A program made the position numbers and the translations under genes. From positions 2,728,001 to 2,792,000 of the forward strand of contig NZ_JACHMB010000001.1 of the NCBI RefSeq assembly GCF_014204795.1: 64,000 nucleotides of DNA, given 5' to 3'. The stretch comes from Nonomuraea jabiensis. Lineage in GTDB: Bacteria > Actinomycetota > Actinomycetes > Streptosporangiales > Streptosporangiaceae. How positions within the stretch are numbered: position 1 is the first letter of the stretch; the number at the start of each line of letters is the position of its first letter. Positions 19,399 to 27,786 of this stretch are shown piece after piece. The notes under the pieces are model-generated. The model made no database searches. It was not told the origin of the DNA and saw nothing but the letters and a program-made list of their open reading frames with translations.

Positions 19399-21924
19399 TT
19401 ACCCCCGCAGATCCAATGCGATGTCCAGAGCCGGAGCAGAGTGCGTCAGCGCTCCCACCGCCAGATAGTCAACGCCAGTTTCGGCCACGCGACGAGCCGA
19501 TTCCAAGGTCAATCCCCCGCTGGCCTCGAGCGCAACCCTCTTTCCTGCCCGATTTTTCACGACATGTACGGCACGGTCCGTGTCCTCGATCGTGAAGTTG
19601 TCCAGCAGGATCTCCTCGGCTCCCTCGTCCAGCACGGCCTCCAGTTGGTCGAGCCGGTCGATCTCCACCTCGATCGGCAGGTCGGGGTAGCGCTCCCTGA
19701 CCGCCCTGAACGCCTCGGCCACCCCACCGGCCGCCACGACGTGGTTGTCCTTGATCAGCGCGGCGTCCGACAGCGACATCCGGTGGTTCACGCCGCCGCC
19801 GCAGCGCACCGCGTACTTCTCCAGCGCCCGCAGCCCCGGCAGCGTCTTGCGGCTGTCCCGCACGCGCGCCGCCGTGCCGCTGATCGCCTCCACCCACCTG
19901 CCGGTCAGCGTGGCCACCCCGGACAGGTGCGTGAGCAGGTTGAGCGCGGTGCGCTCGGCCGTCAGCAGGGCCCGTACCGGCCCCTCGACCGTCATCAGCA
20001 CGTCTCCGGCCCGCACCCGCTCGCCGTCCTTGGCCCTTCTCTCGGTACGGCCGGCGCCCAGCCGGACGAACACCGCCTCCGCGACCGCCAGCCCGGCCAC
20101 GACGCCGTCCTTGCGAGCCACCACGTCGGCCACCGAGCGCTGCTCGGCCGGGATCGTGGCCAGGCTCGTCACGTCGCCGGCCTCCTGCAGGTCCTCGGCC
20201 AGCGCCCGGTCGATCAGCGCGTCCACCTCGGCCGGGTCCAGCCCGGCGGCGGTGAGCTCCTGCGCCAGGCGCGGCGGCATCGCGTCGCCATGGGGCGTGT
20301 ACGTCATGCGGGGGCCCTCCTCGGTCAGGGTCACGTCCAGGTGGCCCAGCCATTCGTTGTCGTCACGGGTGTCGTAGTCCTCGCGCCAGTGCGAGCCGCG
20401 GGTCTCGAGCCTGGCCGCCGCCGCCCCGGTCAGCACGGTGGCGACGGTGAGCAGGTTGGTGGCCTCCCAGGACTCGGTGCAGGCGGGCACCTCGACCGGC
20501 GTCCAGCGGGCGTCGCGCAGCGCCCTGGCCGTGGCCAGCAGCGACTCGCGGCTGCGCAGCACGCTCGCCCCGAGGCTCATGTGCGACTGGATCCTGGGCC
20601 TGACCCTCGGGTCCACCAGCCCGGAGGCGGCGCCGCCCGCGACCGGCTCGCCCGGCGCGGGGCGTGCCTCGTGGATGTCCTCGGCGATGCGCTCGGCGAA
20701 GACGAGCCCTTCGAGCAGGGAGTTGGAGGCCAGCCGGTTGGCGCCGTGCACGCCGCTGCAGGCCACCTCGCCGCACGCGTACAGGCCCTCGATCGAGGTA
20801 CGGCCGCGCAGGTCCGTCATGACGCCGCCGCTCGCGTAATGGGCGGCCGGGGCCACGGGGATCGGCTCGGTGGCCGGGTCGATGCCGTGCTCGCGGCAGA
20901 CGGCGTAGATCGTGGGGAAGCGGGTCTCCCACTTCTCCCGGCCGAAGTGGCGGCCGTCGAGGTACATGTGGTCGCGGCCCGTCTCCTGCATCCTGCGCAT
21001 GATCGCCTTGGCCACGATGTCGCGCGGCGCCAGGTCGGCCAGCTCGTGCGCGCCCTGCATGAACCTGACGCCCTCGTGGTCGACCAGGTACGCCCCCTCG
21101 CCCCTGACCGCCTCCGAGATCAGCGGCTGCTGGCCCGTCGAGCCCTCGCCGAGCCACAGCACGGTCGGGTGGAACTGGACGAACTCGATGTCGCGCACCA
21201 CGGCCCCGGCCCGCAGCGCGAGCGCGACCCCGTCACCGGTGGAGACGGCGGGGTTGGTGGTGGCCGAGTAGACCTGGCCCATGCCGCCGGTGGCCAGCAC
21301 CACCGCCCTGGCGCGCACCGCGCCCACCCCGTCGCGGGCGCCCTCGCCCATGACGTGCAGCGTCACTCCCCTGGCCCGGCCCTTCGCGTCCTTGAGCAGG
21401 TCGAGCACCAGCGCGTGCTCGATCACCTCGATCTCCGCGGCGCGCACGGCCTCGACGAGCGCCCGCTGCACCTCGGCGCCCGTGGCGTCGCCGCCCGCGT
21501 GCACGATCCGGTGCCGCCGGTGCCCGCCTTCCCTGGTGAGCTGGAGCTCACCGTCGGGGGTGCGGTCGAAACGGGCGCCGCGGGCGATGAGCCGCCGCAC
21601 GGCGCCGGGTCCCTCCGTGACGAGCGCGCGCACGGCCCGCACGTCGCACAGCCCGACCCCGGCGATCAGCGTGTCGTTCAGGTGCTCGTCGGGGGTGTCG
21701 CGGGGGTCGAGCACGGCCGCGATGCCGCCCTGGGCCCATCGGGTGGAGCCCGCCGACAGCACGTCCTTGGTGACGACCAGCACCTTTGCGGACGGCTCCA
21801 GCTCCGCGTGGCGCAGCGCCACGGTCAGGCCCGCGACGCCGGAGCCGATGACGACCACGTCCGCCTCGACGGTCCAGCCGGGCGCCGGCGCGGTCAACCG
21901 CAGGGGAATCGCCGGTGCACTCAT
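19399..21924 (-). CDS. nadBC: L-aspartate oxidase fused to quinolinate phosphoribosyltransferase (NadB-NadC)
   Basis: 841 aa in one uninterrupted frame. Residues 1-~545 are NadB: FAD-binding GSGVAGL at 27-33, TRWAQGGIAA, GLYACGEVACSGVHGANRLASNSLLEGLVFA. Residues 549-841 are a full-length NadC (QPRTase) with RKTLPGLRALEKYAVRCGGG, HRMSLSDAALIKDNH and the C-terminal EASGGL. In most bacteria these are separate genes. At the junction (Met549, 20280) there is no stop and no ribosome-binding site, so a true fusion is likely. It would oxidise aspartate to iminoaspartate and convert quinolinate to nicotinate mononucleotide; NadA, the step between, is not in the window. Confidence 0.9.
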   Translation of the reverse strand: MSAPAIPLRLTAPAPGWTVEADVVVIGSGVAGLTVALRHAELEPSAKVLVVTKDVLSAGSTRWAQGGIAAVLDPRDTPDEHLNDTLIAGVGLCDVRAVRALVTEGPGAVRRLIARGARFDRTPDGELQLTREGGHRRHRIVHAGGDATGAEVQRALVEAVRAAEIEVIEHALVLDLLKDAKGRARGVTLHVMGEGARDGVGAVRARAVVLATGGMGQVYSATTNPAVSTGDGVALALRAGAVVRDIEFVQFHPTVLWLGEGSTGQQPLISEAVRGEGAYLVDHEGVRFMQGAHELADLAPRDIVAKAIMRRMQETGRDHMYLDGRHFGREKWETRFPTIYAVCREHGIDPATEPIPVAPAAHYASGGVMTDLRGRTSIEGLYACGEVACSGVHGANRLASNSLLEGLVFAERIAEDIHEARPAPGEPVAGGAASGLVDPRVRPRIQSHMSLGASVLRSRESLLATARALRDARWTPVEVPACTESWEATNLLTVATVLTGAAAARLETRGSHWREDYDTRDDNEWLGHLDVTLTEEGPRMTYTPHGDAMPPRLAQELTAAGLDPAEVDALIDRALAEDLQEAGDVTSLATIPAEQRSVADVVARKDGVVAGLAVAEAVFVRLGAGRTERRAKDGERVRAGDVLMTVEGPVRALLTAERTALNLLTHLSGVATLTGRWVEAISGTAARVRDSRKTLPGLRALEKYAVRCGGGVNHRMSLSDAALIKDNHVVAAGGVAEAFRAVRERYPDLPIEVEIDRLDQLEAVLDEGAEEILLDNFTIEDTDRAVHVVKNRAGKRVALEASGGLTLESARRVAETGVDYLAVGALTHSAPALDIALDLRG

Positions 21925-22019
21925 CAGGGGGCCTCCTCACTGAGGGATTTCGTCAATATGACGATAACGCCTCGTGCGGAGTGAGGAGTCAGCGGGCCTC
22001 CGCTTCGGGGCGATCCGGC

Positions 22020-22856
22020 TCAGGAGGGATTCAGGGTGAGAGTGACGTTGTCGATCAACCGGGTGGTGCCCACCGTGGCGGCGACCGCGAGCACGGCCAT
22101 CCCCGCGTACGACTCGTCCACCTCGGCGAACGTCGCCGGGTCGACCAGCGCCAGATAGTCGGTCGCGAGCCGGGGCCCGGCCGCGTCGAGCACCTCCTGG
22201 GCCACCGCGCGGACCCGGGCCGGGGTGAGCTCGGCCGCGCCCGCCCGCAGCGCGCGGGAGAGCGCCAGCGCCACCTGGCGGTCGTCGTCGGACAGGTAGC
22301 GGTTGCGGCTCGACAGGGCCAGGCCGTCGGGCTCGCGTACGGTCGGCGCGCCAAGGATCTCGATGGGCAGGTCGAGGTCGGCGACCATGCGGCGGATGAG
22401 GGCGAGCTGCTGGGCGTCCTTCTGCCCGAAGACCGCCAGGTCGGGCTGGACCAGGTTGAACAGCTTGAGCACGACCGTCAGCACGCCGTCGAAGTGGCCG
22501 GGCCGGAAGGCGCCCTCGACGATCGAGCCCATGTGGCCCGCGGAGACGCTCACCTGGCGGTCGGCCGCGTACATCTCCTCGGCGTCCGGGTGGAAGACGA
22601 CGTCCACGCCCTCGGCCCGGCACACGTCCAGGTCGGCGTCGAATGTACGGGGATAGCGTGAAAAATCCTCGCTTGGACCGAATTGCAGGGGATTGACGAA
22701 GATGCTGACCACGACCTGATCGGCGCGGACGCGGGCCTGCCTGATCAGCGACCTGTGCCCCTCGTGCAGCGCGCCCATGGTCGGCACCAGGGCCACCGCG
22801 CCACCCCGGCGCGCCTTGACCAGGTCTTCCCGACCTTTGGCAACGATCAGCTCCAT
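22020..22856 (-). CDS. panC: Pantothenate synthetase
   Basis: 278 aa, ATG with AAGGGG 7 bases upstream. It joins pantoate and beta-alanine using ATP. PTMGALHEGHRSLIRQAR (HIGH-type nucleotide site), VSIFVNPLQFGPSEDFSRYPR and the later DGLALSSRNRYLS (KMSKS-type) are all present. Length is normal. It lies between DUF2520 and nadBC, with only a 21-bp gap to the upstream gene, so it is probably co-transcribed with it. Confidence 0.96.
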   Translation of the reverse strand: MELIVAKGREDLVKARRGGAVALVPTMGALHEGHRSLIRQARVRADQVVVSIFVNPLQFGPSEDFSRYPRTFDADLDVCRAEGVDVVFHPDAEEMYAADRQVSVSAGHMGSIVEGAFRPGHFDGVLTVVLKLFNLVQPDLAVFGQKDAQQLALIRRMVADLDLPIEILGAPTVREPDGLALSSRNRYLSDDDRQVALALSRALRAGAAELTPARVRAVAQEVLDAAGPRLATDYLALVDPATFAEVDESYAGMAVLAVAATVGTTRLIDNVTLTLNPS

Positions 22857-22877
22857 AAAAGGCCCCTTAATCGCATC

Positions 22878-23768
22878 TCAGGTCCATATATTGCCCCCCA
22901 GCGCGTCGAGGAGCCTTTCGGCCTCCTCCGGTTTGAGCAACCCCGCGGCCAGCGCACGGTCGGCCGTGAGGCGGGCCAGCGCGATGTAGGCGTCCGCCGC
23001 CTCGGGCGCCGCCAGGATCAGCGCGTCCACGTGCTTGCGCACGGTGCCGGCGTCGCCGCGGACGACCGGGCCGGTCAGCCCCGCGATGCCCAGCCGCAGC
23101 ACGTTGTCGAGCGCGGCCCCGAGCAGCGGGCCCAGCATCCGTCCCGGGTGCTCGACGCCGATGCGCCCCAGCAGCTCCTGCGACTCGGCGATGAGGGTGA
23201 CCATGTGGTTGGCGGCCCCGGCCAGCGCCGCGTGGTAGAGCGCGCGGTCGGCGTCGGCGATCCAGACCGGCTCGCCGCCCATCTCGATCACCAGGGCCTC
23301 GGCGATCGGCCGCAGCACGTCGGGGGCGGTCACGCCGTACGAGATGCCGGTGAGCTTGTTGAGGTCGTCGTCCCTGCCCGTGAAGGTCATCACCGGGTGC
23401 AGCGCGAGCGGCAGCGCGCCGGCCTTGGCCGCCGGCTCCAGCACGGACAGCCCGTACGCCCCGCTGGTGTGCACCAGCAGCTTGCCGTGGAGGTCGGCCC
23501 CCGTCGTGGCCAGCCCGTTGACGAGGTCGGGCAGCGCGTCGTCGGGCACGGTGAGCAGGATGAGCTGGGCCGCCGCGACCACCTCGTCGGGCCTGGACGG
23601 CTTGACGCCGAGCCGGTCGGCCGCCCATCGCTGTGAATTGTCCGAAACGCCGCTCGCGGCCGCGATCCGGTGGCCCGCCTGAGCCAGCGCGGCACCGAGG
23701 GCCGAGCCGACCTTGCCCGCCCCGAGTACGCCGACAGTCAGCCGTGCCGGGCGATCCCCTGCCTCCAT
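22878..23768 (-). CDS. Rossmann-fold protein with DUF2520 (ketopantoate-reductase-like)
   Basis: 296 aa. An N-terminal NAD(P)-binding fold (LTVGVLGAGKVGSALGAAL, about 10-28) precedes a helical DUF2520 domain (HPVMTFTGRDDDLNKLTGISYGV, AGAANHMVTLIAESQELL). This family sits next to panC in most actinobacteria and resembles ketopantoate reductase, so a role in pantothenate supply is an old suggestion but unproven. It is the first gene of the cofactor operon here; the ribosome-binding site is weak. Confidence 0.85.
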   Translation of the reverse strand: MEAGDRPARLTVGVLGAGKVGSALGAALAQAGHRIAAASGVSDNSQRWAADRLGVKPSRPDEVVAAAQLILLTVPDDALPDLVNGLATTGADLHGKLLVHTSGAYGLSVLEPAAKAGALPLALHPVMTFTGRDDDLNKLTGISYGVTAPDVLRPIAEALVIEMGGEPVWIADADRALYHAALAGAANHMVTLIAESQELLGRIGVEHPGRMLGPLLGAALDNVLRLGIAGLTGPVVRGDAGTVRKHVDALILAAPEAADAYIALARLTADRALAAGLLKPEEAERLLDALGGNIWT

Positions 23769-23984
23769 GACGTCACACCCCTGTCGACCTGCTGATGAGA
23801 AGCCTGCCGGGCGGACTCCCGTCCTGGCCTCAACCAGGCACGACGAGCAGGACTCCGGTCCGACGAGCAGGCTTCTGTTGTGGCACTGCCGACCAGCGTA
23901 ACGGCCTCTCAGGGCTGCGGACCGTAGGGCCTGTCCCGCGACTCGCCCGGGGGCTCCTCCGTGACCGCGGTTTTGCCGCCCGTT

Positions 23985-24209
23985 GAGTTAACGACAAATG
24001 CGACAAGGGCATACAAAACGTGCACCCCCTGTCGGAAGAGATGAGGAGAGGGGTTCCATCGCATGGCAGCGGGCGCCGAGTCCCCTCATCCAGGACCCGA
24101 CGCCCGCAGGATGTGACCTCTTGGAGGTGCGACCGGCCGGCCGCTCGCCGACCGGCCAGCCGGAGTCGGAGCCCGGGCCGGACGAGTGCCGGCCCGGGCT
24201 CTTTCTTCT
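23985..24209 (+). ncRNA. Candidate structured small RNA ending at an orphan terminator
   Basis: A plus-strand terminator (24169-24209) has no plus-strand gene in front of it, since the flanking DUF2520 and chaplin genes are on the minus strand. Upstream, GCGGGCGCCGAGTCC and GGACCCGACGCCCGC form a long stem with two mismatches, and more GGCC-rich stems follow. A short frame with GAGGAGAGG in front (24063-24116, 17 codons) could be a leader peptide. A weak promoter-like TTAACG/TACAAA pair lies at 23987-24017. No known RNA family recognised. Confidence 0.35.
24169..24209 (+). terminator. Strong intrinsic terminator facing plus
   Basis: GAGCCCGGGCCGG (24169-24181) pairs perfectly with CCGGCCCGGGCTC (24189-24201), loop of 7, followed by TTTCTTCT. 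The T-tract is only on the plus-strand side. Confidence 0.8.
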
Positions 24210-24210
24210 G

Positions 24211-24438
24211 TCAGTGGTGGCTCGGCACGTTGGCGTAGGCGCCGCCCTTGCAGCCGGCGAACGCGGCGCCGATGACGGCCACGGCGTTGCCACAGACGTT
24301 GACCGGGATCGCGATCGGAAGGTGCAGCTGGTTGCCGCCGAGCACACTGCCGTTGCCGCTGGTCGTGTCGGCGTGCGCCGGGGCCGCGAGCGACAGCATG
24401 GCGACGGCTCCTGTGACGACCATGACCTTCTTCAGCAC
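24211..24438 (-). CDS. Chaplin (short, secreted hydrophobic surface protein)
   Basis: 75 aa from a GTG with GAGAGGAG upstream. Signal peptide about 1-23 (ending AAPAHA). The rest is one chaplin domain: SGNGSVLGGNQLHLPIAIPV, then NVCGNAVAVIGAAFAGCKGG with the two conserved cysteines. Short chaplins assemble into amyloid films that lower surface tension for aerial hyphae, so the organism is probably filamentous and sporulating. No sortase signal is present; it would rely on assembly with other chaplins. Confidence 0.9.
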   Translation of the reverse strand: MLKKVMVVTGAVAMLSLAAPAHADTTSGNGSVLGGNQLHLPIAIPVNVCGNAVAVIGAAFAGCKGGAYANVPSHH

Positions 24439-24624
24439 GAGGGCTCCTCTCAGTTTGGCGGCCCTGGGCCGCTGGTGCTTGCTCGGGAGCGGTCGATCGC
24501 GCCAAATGGGGGTGACGCAACGCGAACGCTCGATGACATTAGGTAAACGTACCGCAAGTCGGCGACTATGAGTAGCCAAATGATGACGATGCGTGTCACA
24601 TGAAAGTCATGAGATAGTCCTGAC

Positions 24625-25587
24625 ATGTGGCTCACCTGGCGCGCCGCAATGGAGCGTGCGCTGTATGGCGAGGAGGGCTTCTACCTCCGCGAACGCCCTT
24701 CAGGCCACTTCCGGACCTCGGTCAGCGCCTCCCCGGCGTTCGCCGACGCGGTGCTGGCGCTGCTGTCGGAGGTGGACGCCGAGCTCGGCGGTCCTGCCGT
24801 GCTCGACCTGGTCGACATCGGCGCGGGCGAGGGCACGCTGGTCGCCCAGGTGCTGGAGGCCGCCGAGCCCGCGCTGCGCGACCGGCTGCGCGTCACCGCC
24901 GTCGACCTCTCCCCCCGGCCCGAGGGCCTGCCGGAGCGGATCGCCTGGCGGCGGAGCGTGCCCACCGGCATCACGGGCATGGCCATCGCCAACGAGTGGC
25001 TCGACAACGTGCCGCTCGACGTGGCGGAGCAGACCGCCGCCGGGCCGCGCCTCATCATGGTGAACGTCCACACCGGCGAGGAGCGCCTCGGCGGGCCGCC
25101 GCAACCTGAGGACTGCGCCTGGCTCGACCGGTGGTGGCCGCTGACCCGGGCGGGCTCGCGGGCGGAGATCGGCCGCCCCCGCGACGAGGCGTGGGCCTCC
25201 GTCCTGAGAAGCCTCACAAGAGGCCGAGCGATTGCCGTGGATTATGCACACCCTGTGGATAACCGGCCGCTCTGTGGCACGTTGACCGGTTACCGCGACG
25301 GCGCGGTCGTTGCCCCGATCCCCGATGGGACCTGCGATATCACCGCTCATGTCGCGCTTGACGCGTGCGCCGAGGCCGGGCGCCGGGCCGGCGCGATATC
25401 CACAGGCTTGTCCACACAGCGCGACGCGCTGAGGGCTCTGGGGATCACCGGCACCAGGCCCCCGCTCGAACTGGCCCGCACCGAGCCGCGGGCTTACATC
25501 CGGGCGCTGGCCAGGGCGTCGGAGGAGGGTGAGCTGATCGATCCGGCGGGGCTGGGCGGGTTCGGCTGGCTCAGCCAGCGGCGGTGA
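24625..25587 (+). CDS. SAM-dependent methyltransferase, MidA/NDUFAF7 (DUF185)-like
   Basis: 320 aa. The start MWLTWRAAMERALYGEEGFYLRE carries the entry motif of the family (YG..GFY), followed by the SAM-binding LVDIGAGEGTL (about 62-72) and ANEWLDNVPLDV, the equivalent of the NE-x-x-D-x-x-P loop of MidA. The mitochondrial relative methylates an arginine of complex I subunit NDUFS2 (NuoD). An orphan NuoD gene lies 4.3 kb downstream. The last 17 bases overlap the convergent P450 gene. Confidence 0.8.
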   Translation: MWLTWRAAMERALYGEEGFYLRERPSGHFRTSVSASPAFADAVLALLSEVDAELGGPAVLDLVDIGAGEGTLVAQVLEAAEPALRDRLRVTAVDLSPRPEGLPERIAWRRSVPTGITGMAIANEWLDNVPLDVAEQTAAGPRLIMVNVHTGEERLGGPPQPEDCAWLDRWWPLTRAGSRAEIGRPRDEAWASVLRSLTRGRAIAVDYAHPVDNRPLCGTLTGYRDGAVVAPIPDGTCDITAHVALDACAEAGRRAGAISTGLSTQRDALRALGITGTRPPLELARTEPRAYIRALARASEEGELIDPAGLGGFGWLSQRR

Positions 25588-26764
25588 CCTCCAGCGACCG
25601 CAGCCCCCTGATGACGTAGCCGGGCTTCCAGCTCGGCTCCTCCCGCAGCTCCAGCTTGGCCGCCCGGTCCAGGAGGGCGCCGTACGACTCCATGAGCTCG
25701 ATGCGGGCCAGCGGCGCGCCCAGGCAGAAGTGGATCCCGGCCCCGAACGAGATGTGCGGATTGTCGGCCCGCCCCACGTCGAGCCGGTCCGGGTCCTCGA
25801 AGACCGCCGGGTCGCGGTTGGCCGAGCCGAACAGCAGCGCCACCTCCGACCCGCGCGGTATCTCCACCCCGTGGACCTCGATGTCCTCCAGCACCCAGCG
25901 CTCGAACATCTGCAGCGGCGTGTCCCAGCGCATCACCTCCTCGACGGCCGTGGGCAGCAGCGAGCGGTCCTCGCGCAGCCGTGCCAGTTCGGAGGGGTTG
26001 CGGAACAGGGCCCACCAGCCGTTGCCCGTCACGTTCACGGTGGCCTCGTGACCGGCGTTGAGCAGCAGCACGCATGTGCCGACCAGCTCGTCCTCGGTCA
26101 GCTCGTCGATCTGCGCCAGCGCGCTGATCAGGTCGTCGCCGGGAGCCCGGCGGCGCTGCGCGGCCAGGGTCTTGAGGTAGTCGGCGAACTCCGACGCCGC
26201 CCGTACCGCCGTGTGCTGGGCTTCGAGGCTCGGGTTGAGCTCGTACATGCCGCAGATCTCCGCCGACCAGGGGCGCAGCAGGTGGCGGTCGGCGTGGGGG
26301 ATGCCGAGCATCTCCGCGATCACCGTCACCGGGAGCGGCTCGGCGACCTCGGCGAGCAGGTCGCCGCCGCCCTTCTCCACGAAGGCGTCCACCAGGCTCC
26401 CGGCGATGGCGCGCACCCGGGGACGCAGCGACTCGACCATGCGCGGCGTGAACGCCCTGGAGACCAGCCGGCGCAGCCTGGTGTGCACCGGCGGCTCCAC
26501 GTCGAGCATGCCCGCCCTGATCACCCGCCAGAACGGCTCCTGGAACTCCGGCTCCGGCGGCCTGCCGAACTCCTCGTGGGTGGCCACGTGGAGGTAAGAC
26601 CGCCCCAGGCGGCGGTCCCTGAGCAGGGCGTTCACGTCGGCATGACGTGAGATCAGCCACTGGTTCGTCGGCTCGAAGTAGCTGACCGGCGCCTCGCGCC
26701 GCAGCTCGTCGTACACCTGGTACGGGTGAGCCACGAAATCCGGATCCCAAGGGTCAAATCGCAC
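25571..26764 (-). CDS. Cytochrome P450
   Basis: 397 aa, GTG start. Family marks: I-helix AGHEAT at 237-242, K-helix ExxR (Glu276-Arg279 in EEVMRW), and the heme loop FGAGIHFCLGAPLAR with the iron-ligating Cys347. The length and the lack of a membrane anchor fit a soluble bacterial class I P450, which needs a ferredoxin and reductase; neither is in the window. It starts nine bases after the TerC stop, so the two are probably co-transcribed. Substrate unknown. Confidence 0.95.
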   Translation of the reverse strand: MRFDPWDPDFVAHPYQVYDELRREAPVSYFEPTNQWLISRHADVNALLRDRRLGRSYLHVATHEEFGRPPEPEFQEPFWRVIRAGMLDVEPPVHTRLRRLVSRAFTPRMVESLRPRVRAIAGSLVDAFVEKGGGDLLAEVAEPLPVTVIAEMLGIPHADRHLLRPWSAEICGMYELNPSLEAQHTAVRAASEFADYLKTLAAQRRRAPGDDLISALAQIDELTEDELVGTCVLLLNAGHEATVNVTGNGWWALFRNPSELARLREDRSLLPTAVEEVMRWDTPLQMFERWVLEDIEVHGVEIPRGSEVALLFGSANRDPAVFEDPDRLDVGRADNPHISFGAGIHFCLGAPLARIELMESYGALLDRAAKLELREEPSWKPGYVIRGLRSLEVTAAG

Positions 26765-26773
26765 TATTTCATC

Positions 26774-27511
26774 TTAAGGAGCGGGGTTCTCCTGCGACAC
26801 CGTCCGCTTGCTCCGCGCCCGGATGTTCAGCAGCTCGACGACGAGCGAGAACGCCATCGCGAAGTAGATGTAGCCCTTGGGGATGTGCTGGCCGAAGCCC
26901 TCGGCGATGAGCACCACGCCGATCAGCACCAGGAACGCCAGCGCCAGCATCTTGATGCTCGGGTGCCGGTCCACGAACCTGCTGATCGGCCCCGAGGCGA
27001 ACAGCATGACCAGCACCGCCACCACGACCGCCGCGATCATCACGCCGAGCTCGTCGACCATGCCGACGGCGGTGATGACGGAGTCGAGCGAGAACACGAT
27101 GTCCAGCACCATGATCTGGATGATCACCGCGGTGAAGGAGGCCGCCGCGGCCTTCTTGCCGTCCTTGCCCACGGGGCCGTCCATGCTGTGGCCGATCTCG
27201 GTGACGCTCTTGCCCAGCAGGAACAGGCCGCCGAGCAGCAGGATCAGGTCACGTCCTGATATTTCGTGACCGAAGACGGCGAACAGCGGCTCGGTGAGCT
27301 GCACCACCCACGACAGGGCCAGCAGCAGGAGCAGCCGGGTGATCAGGGCCGCTCCCAACCCCAGCACCCGGGCTCTGTCCCGTTGTTCGGGAGGTAGTTT
27401 CCCGGCCAGGATGGAGATGAAGATGATGTTGTCGATCCCCAGCACGATCTCCAGGGCGACGAGGGTGAAGAAACCGATCCATATTTGCGGATCGGTCACC
27501 CAGTCCAACAT
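26774..27511 (-). CDS. TerC-family integral membrane protein
   Basis: 245 aa with about seven hydrophobic helices. Two acidic signature motifs lie in membrane segments: ALEIVLGIDNIIFI near the N-terminus and MVLDIVFSLDSVITAVG in the middle, which are typical of TerC/YkoY. Such proteins export or deliver metal ions (Mn2+ in several studied relatives). A strong GGAGGTGCGTAA precedes the ATG. It is divergent from the SAM-IV-controlled gene. No yybP-type riboswitch is visible upstream. Confidence 0.9.
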   Translation of the reverse strand: MLDWVTDPQIWIGFFTLVALEIVLGIDNIIFISILAGKLPPEQRDRARVLGLGAALITRLLLLLALSWVVQLTEPLFAVFGHEISGRDLILLLGGLFLLGKSVTEIGHSMDGPVGKDGKKAAAASFTAVIIQIMVLDIVFSLDSVITAVGMVDELGVMIAAVVVAVLVMLFASGPISRFVDRHPSIKMLALAFLVLIGVVLIAEGFGQHIPKGYIYFAMAFSLVVELLNIRARSKRTVSQENPAP

Positions 27512-27583
27512 TTACGCACCTCCATGACACATGAGCGGGGTTTCCGGTAGCAACGAGCCAGGCGGCGAAGAAGTTCACCCGAC

Positions 27584-27614
27584 TTGCGATCGATGGTGGG
27601 GATTGGGTTATAGT
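27584..27614 (+). promoter_or_regulatory. Possible promoter for the SAM-IV transcript
   Basis: TATAGT (27609-27614) is a good -10 about ten bases before the riboswitch. TTGCGA (27584-27589) could be the -35, though the 19-bp spacing is long. Confidence 0.45.
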
Positions 27615-27624
27615 CTCCGCCGTA

Positions 27625-27742
27625 GGTCATGAGTGCCAGCGACAAGCCCCGGCTAGCTGGCCGGCAACCCTCGCGTCCGCGGCGGGGTGCCCCGGGTGAA
27701 GACCTGGTCCGCCACGAGGTGTGGCGGGCAAGCGCGGGCTCC
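27625..27742 (+). ncRNA. SAM-IV riboswitch
   Basis: GGTCATGAGTGCCAGCGACA, AGCCCCGGCTAGCTGGCCGG, CAACCCTC, GGGGTGCCCCGGGTGA and GGCAAGCGCGGGCTC occur in the order of the actinobacterial SAM-IV class, which shares its core with SAM-I. It lies 45 bases upstream of a cysteine-desulfurase-like gene. SAM binding normally shuts such genes off, so the gene should respond to sulfur or methionine status. Confidence 0.92.
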
Positions 27743-27786
27743 GTGGCTGCTTCCAGGGGTCCGATGACCCTTGAGGGAGATGTGCC

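Noticed and set aside
18670..21984. Plus-strand open frame of ~1100 codons opposite coaX and nadBC
   Set aside because: It is the antisense of two well-supported enzymes, has His/Arg/Gly/Asp-rich composition without domains, and results from high GC at third codon positions.
26774..27511. yybP/Mn riboswitch upstream of TerC
   Set aside because: The intergenic sequence on that strand is short and none of the conserved blocks could be found.
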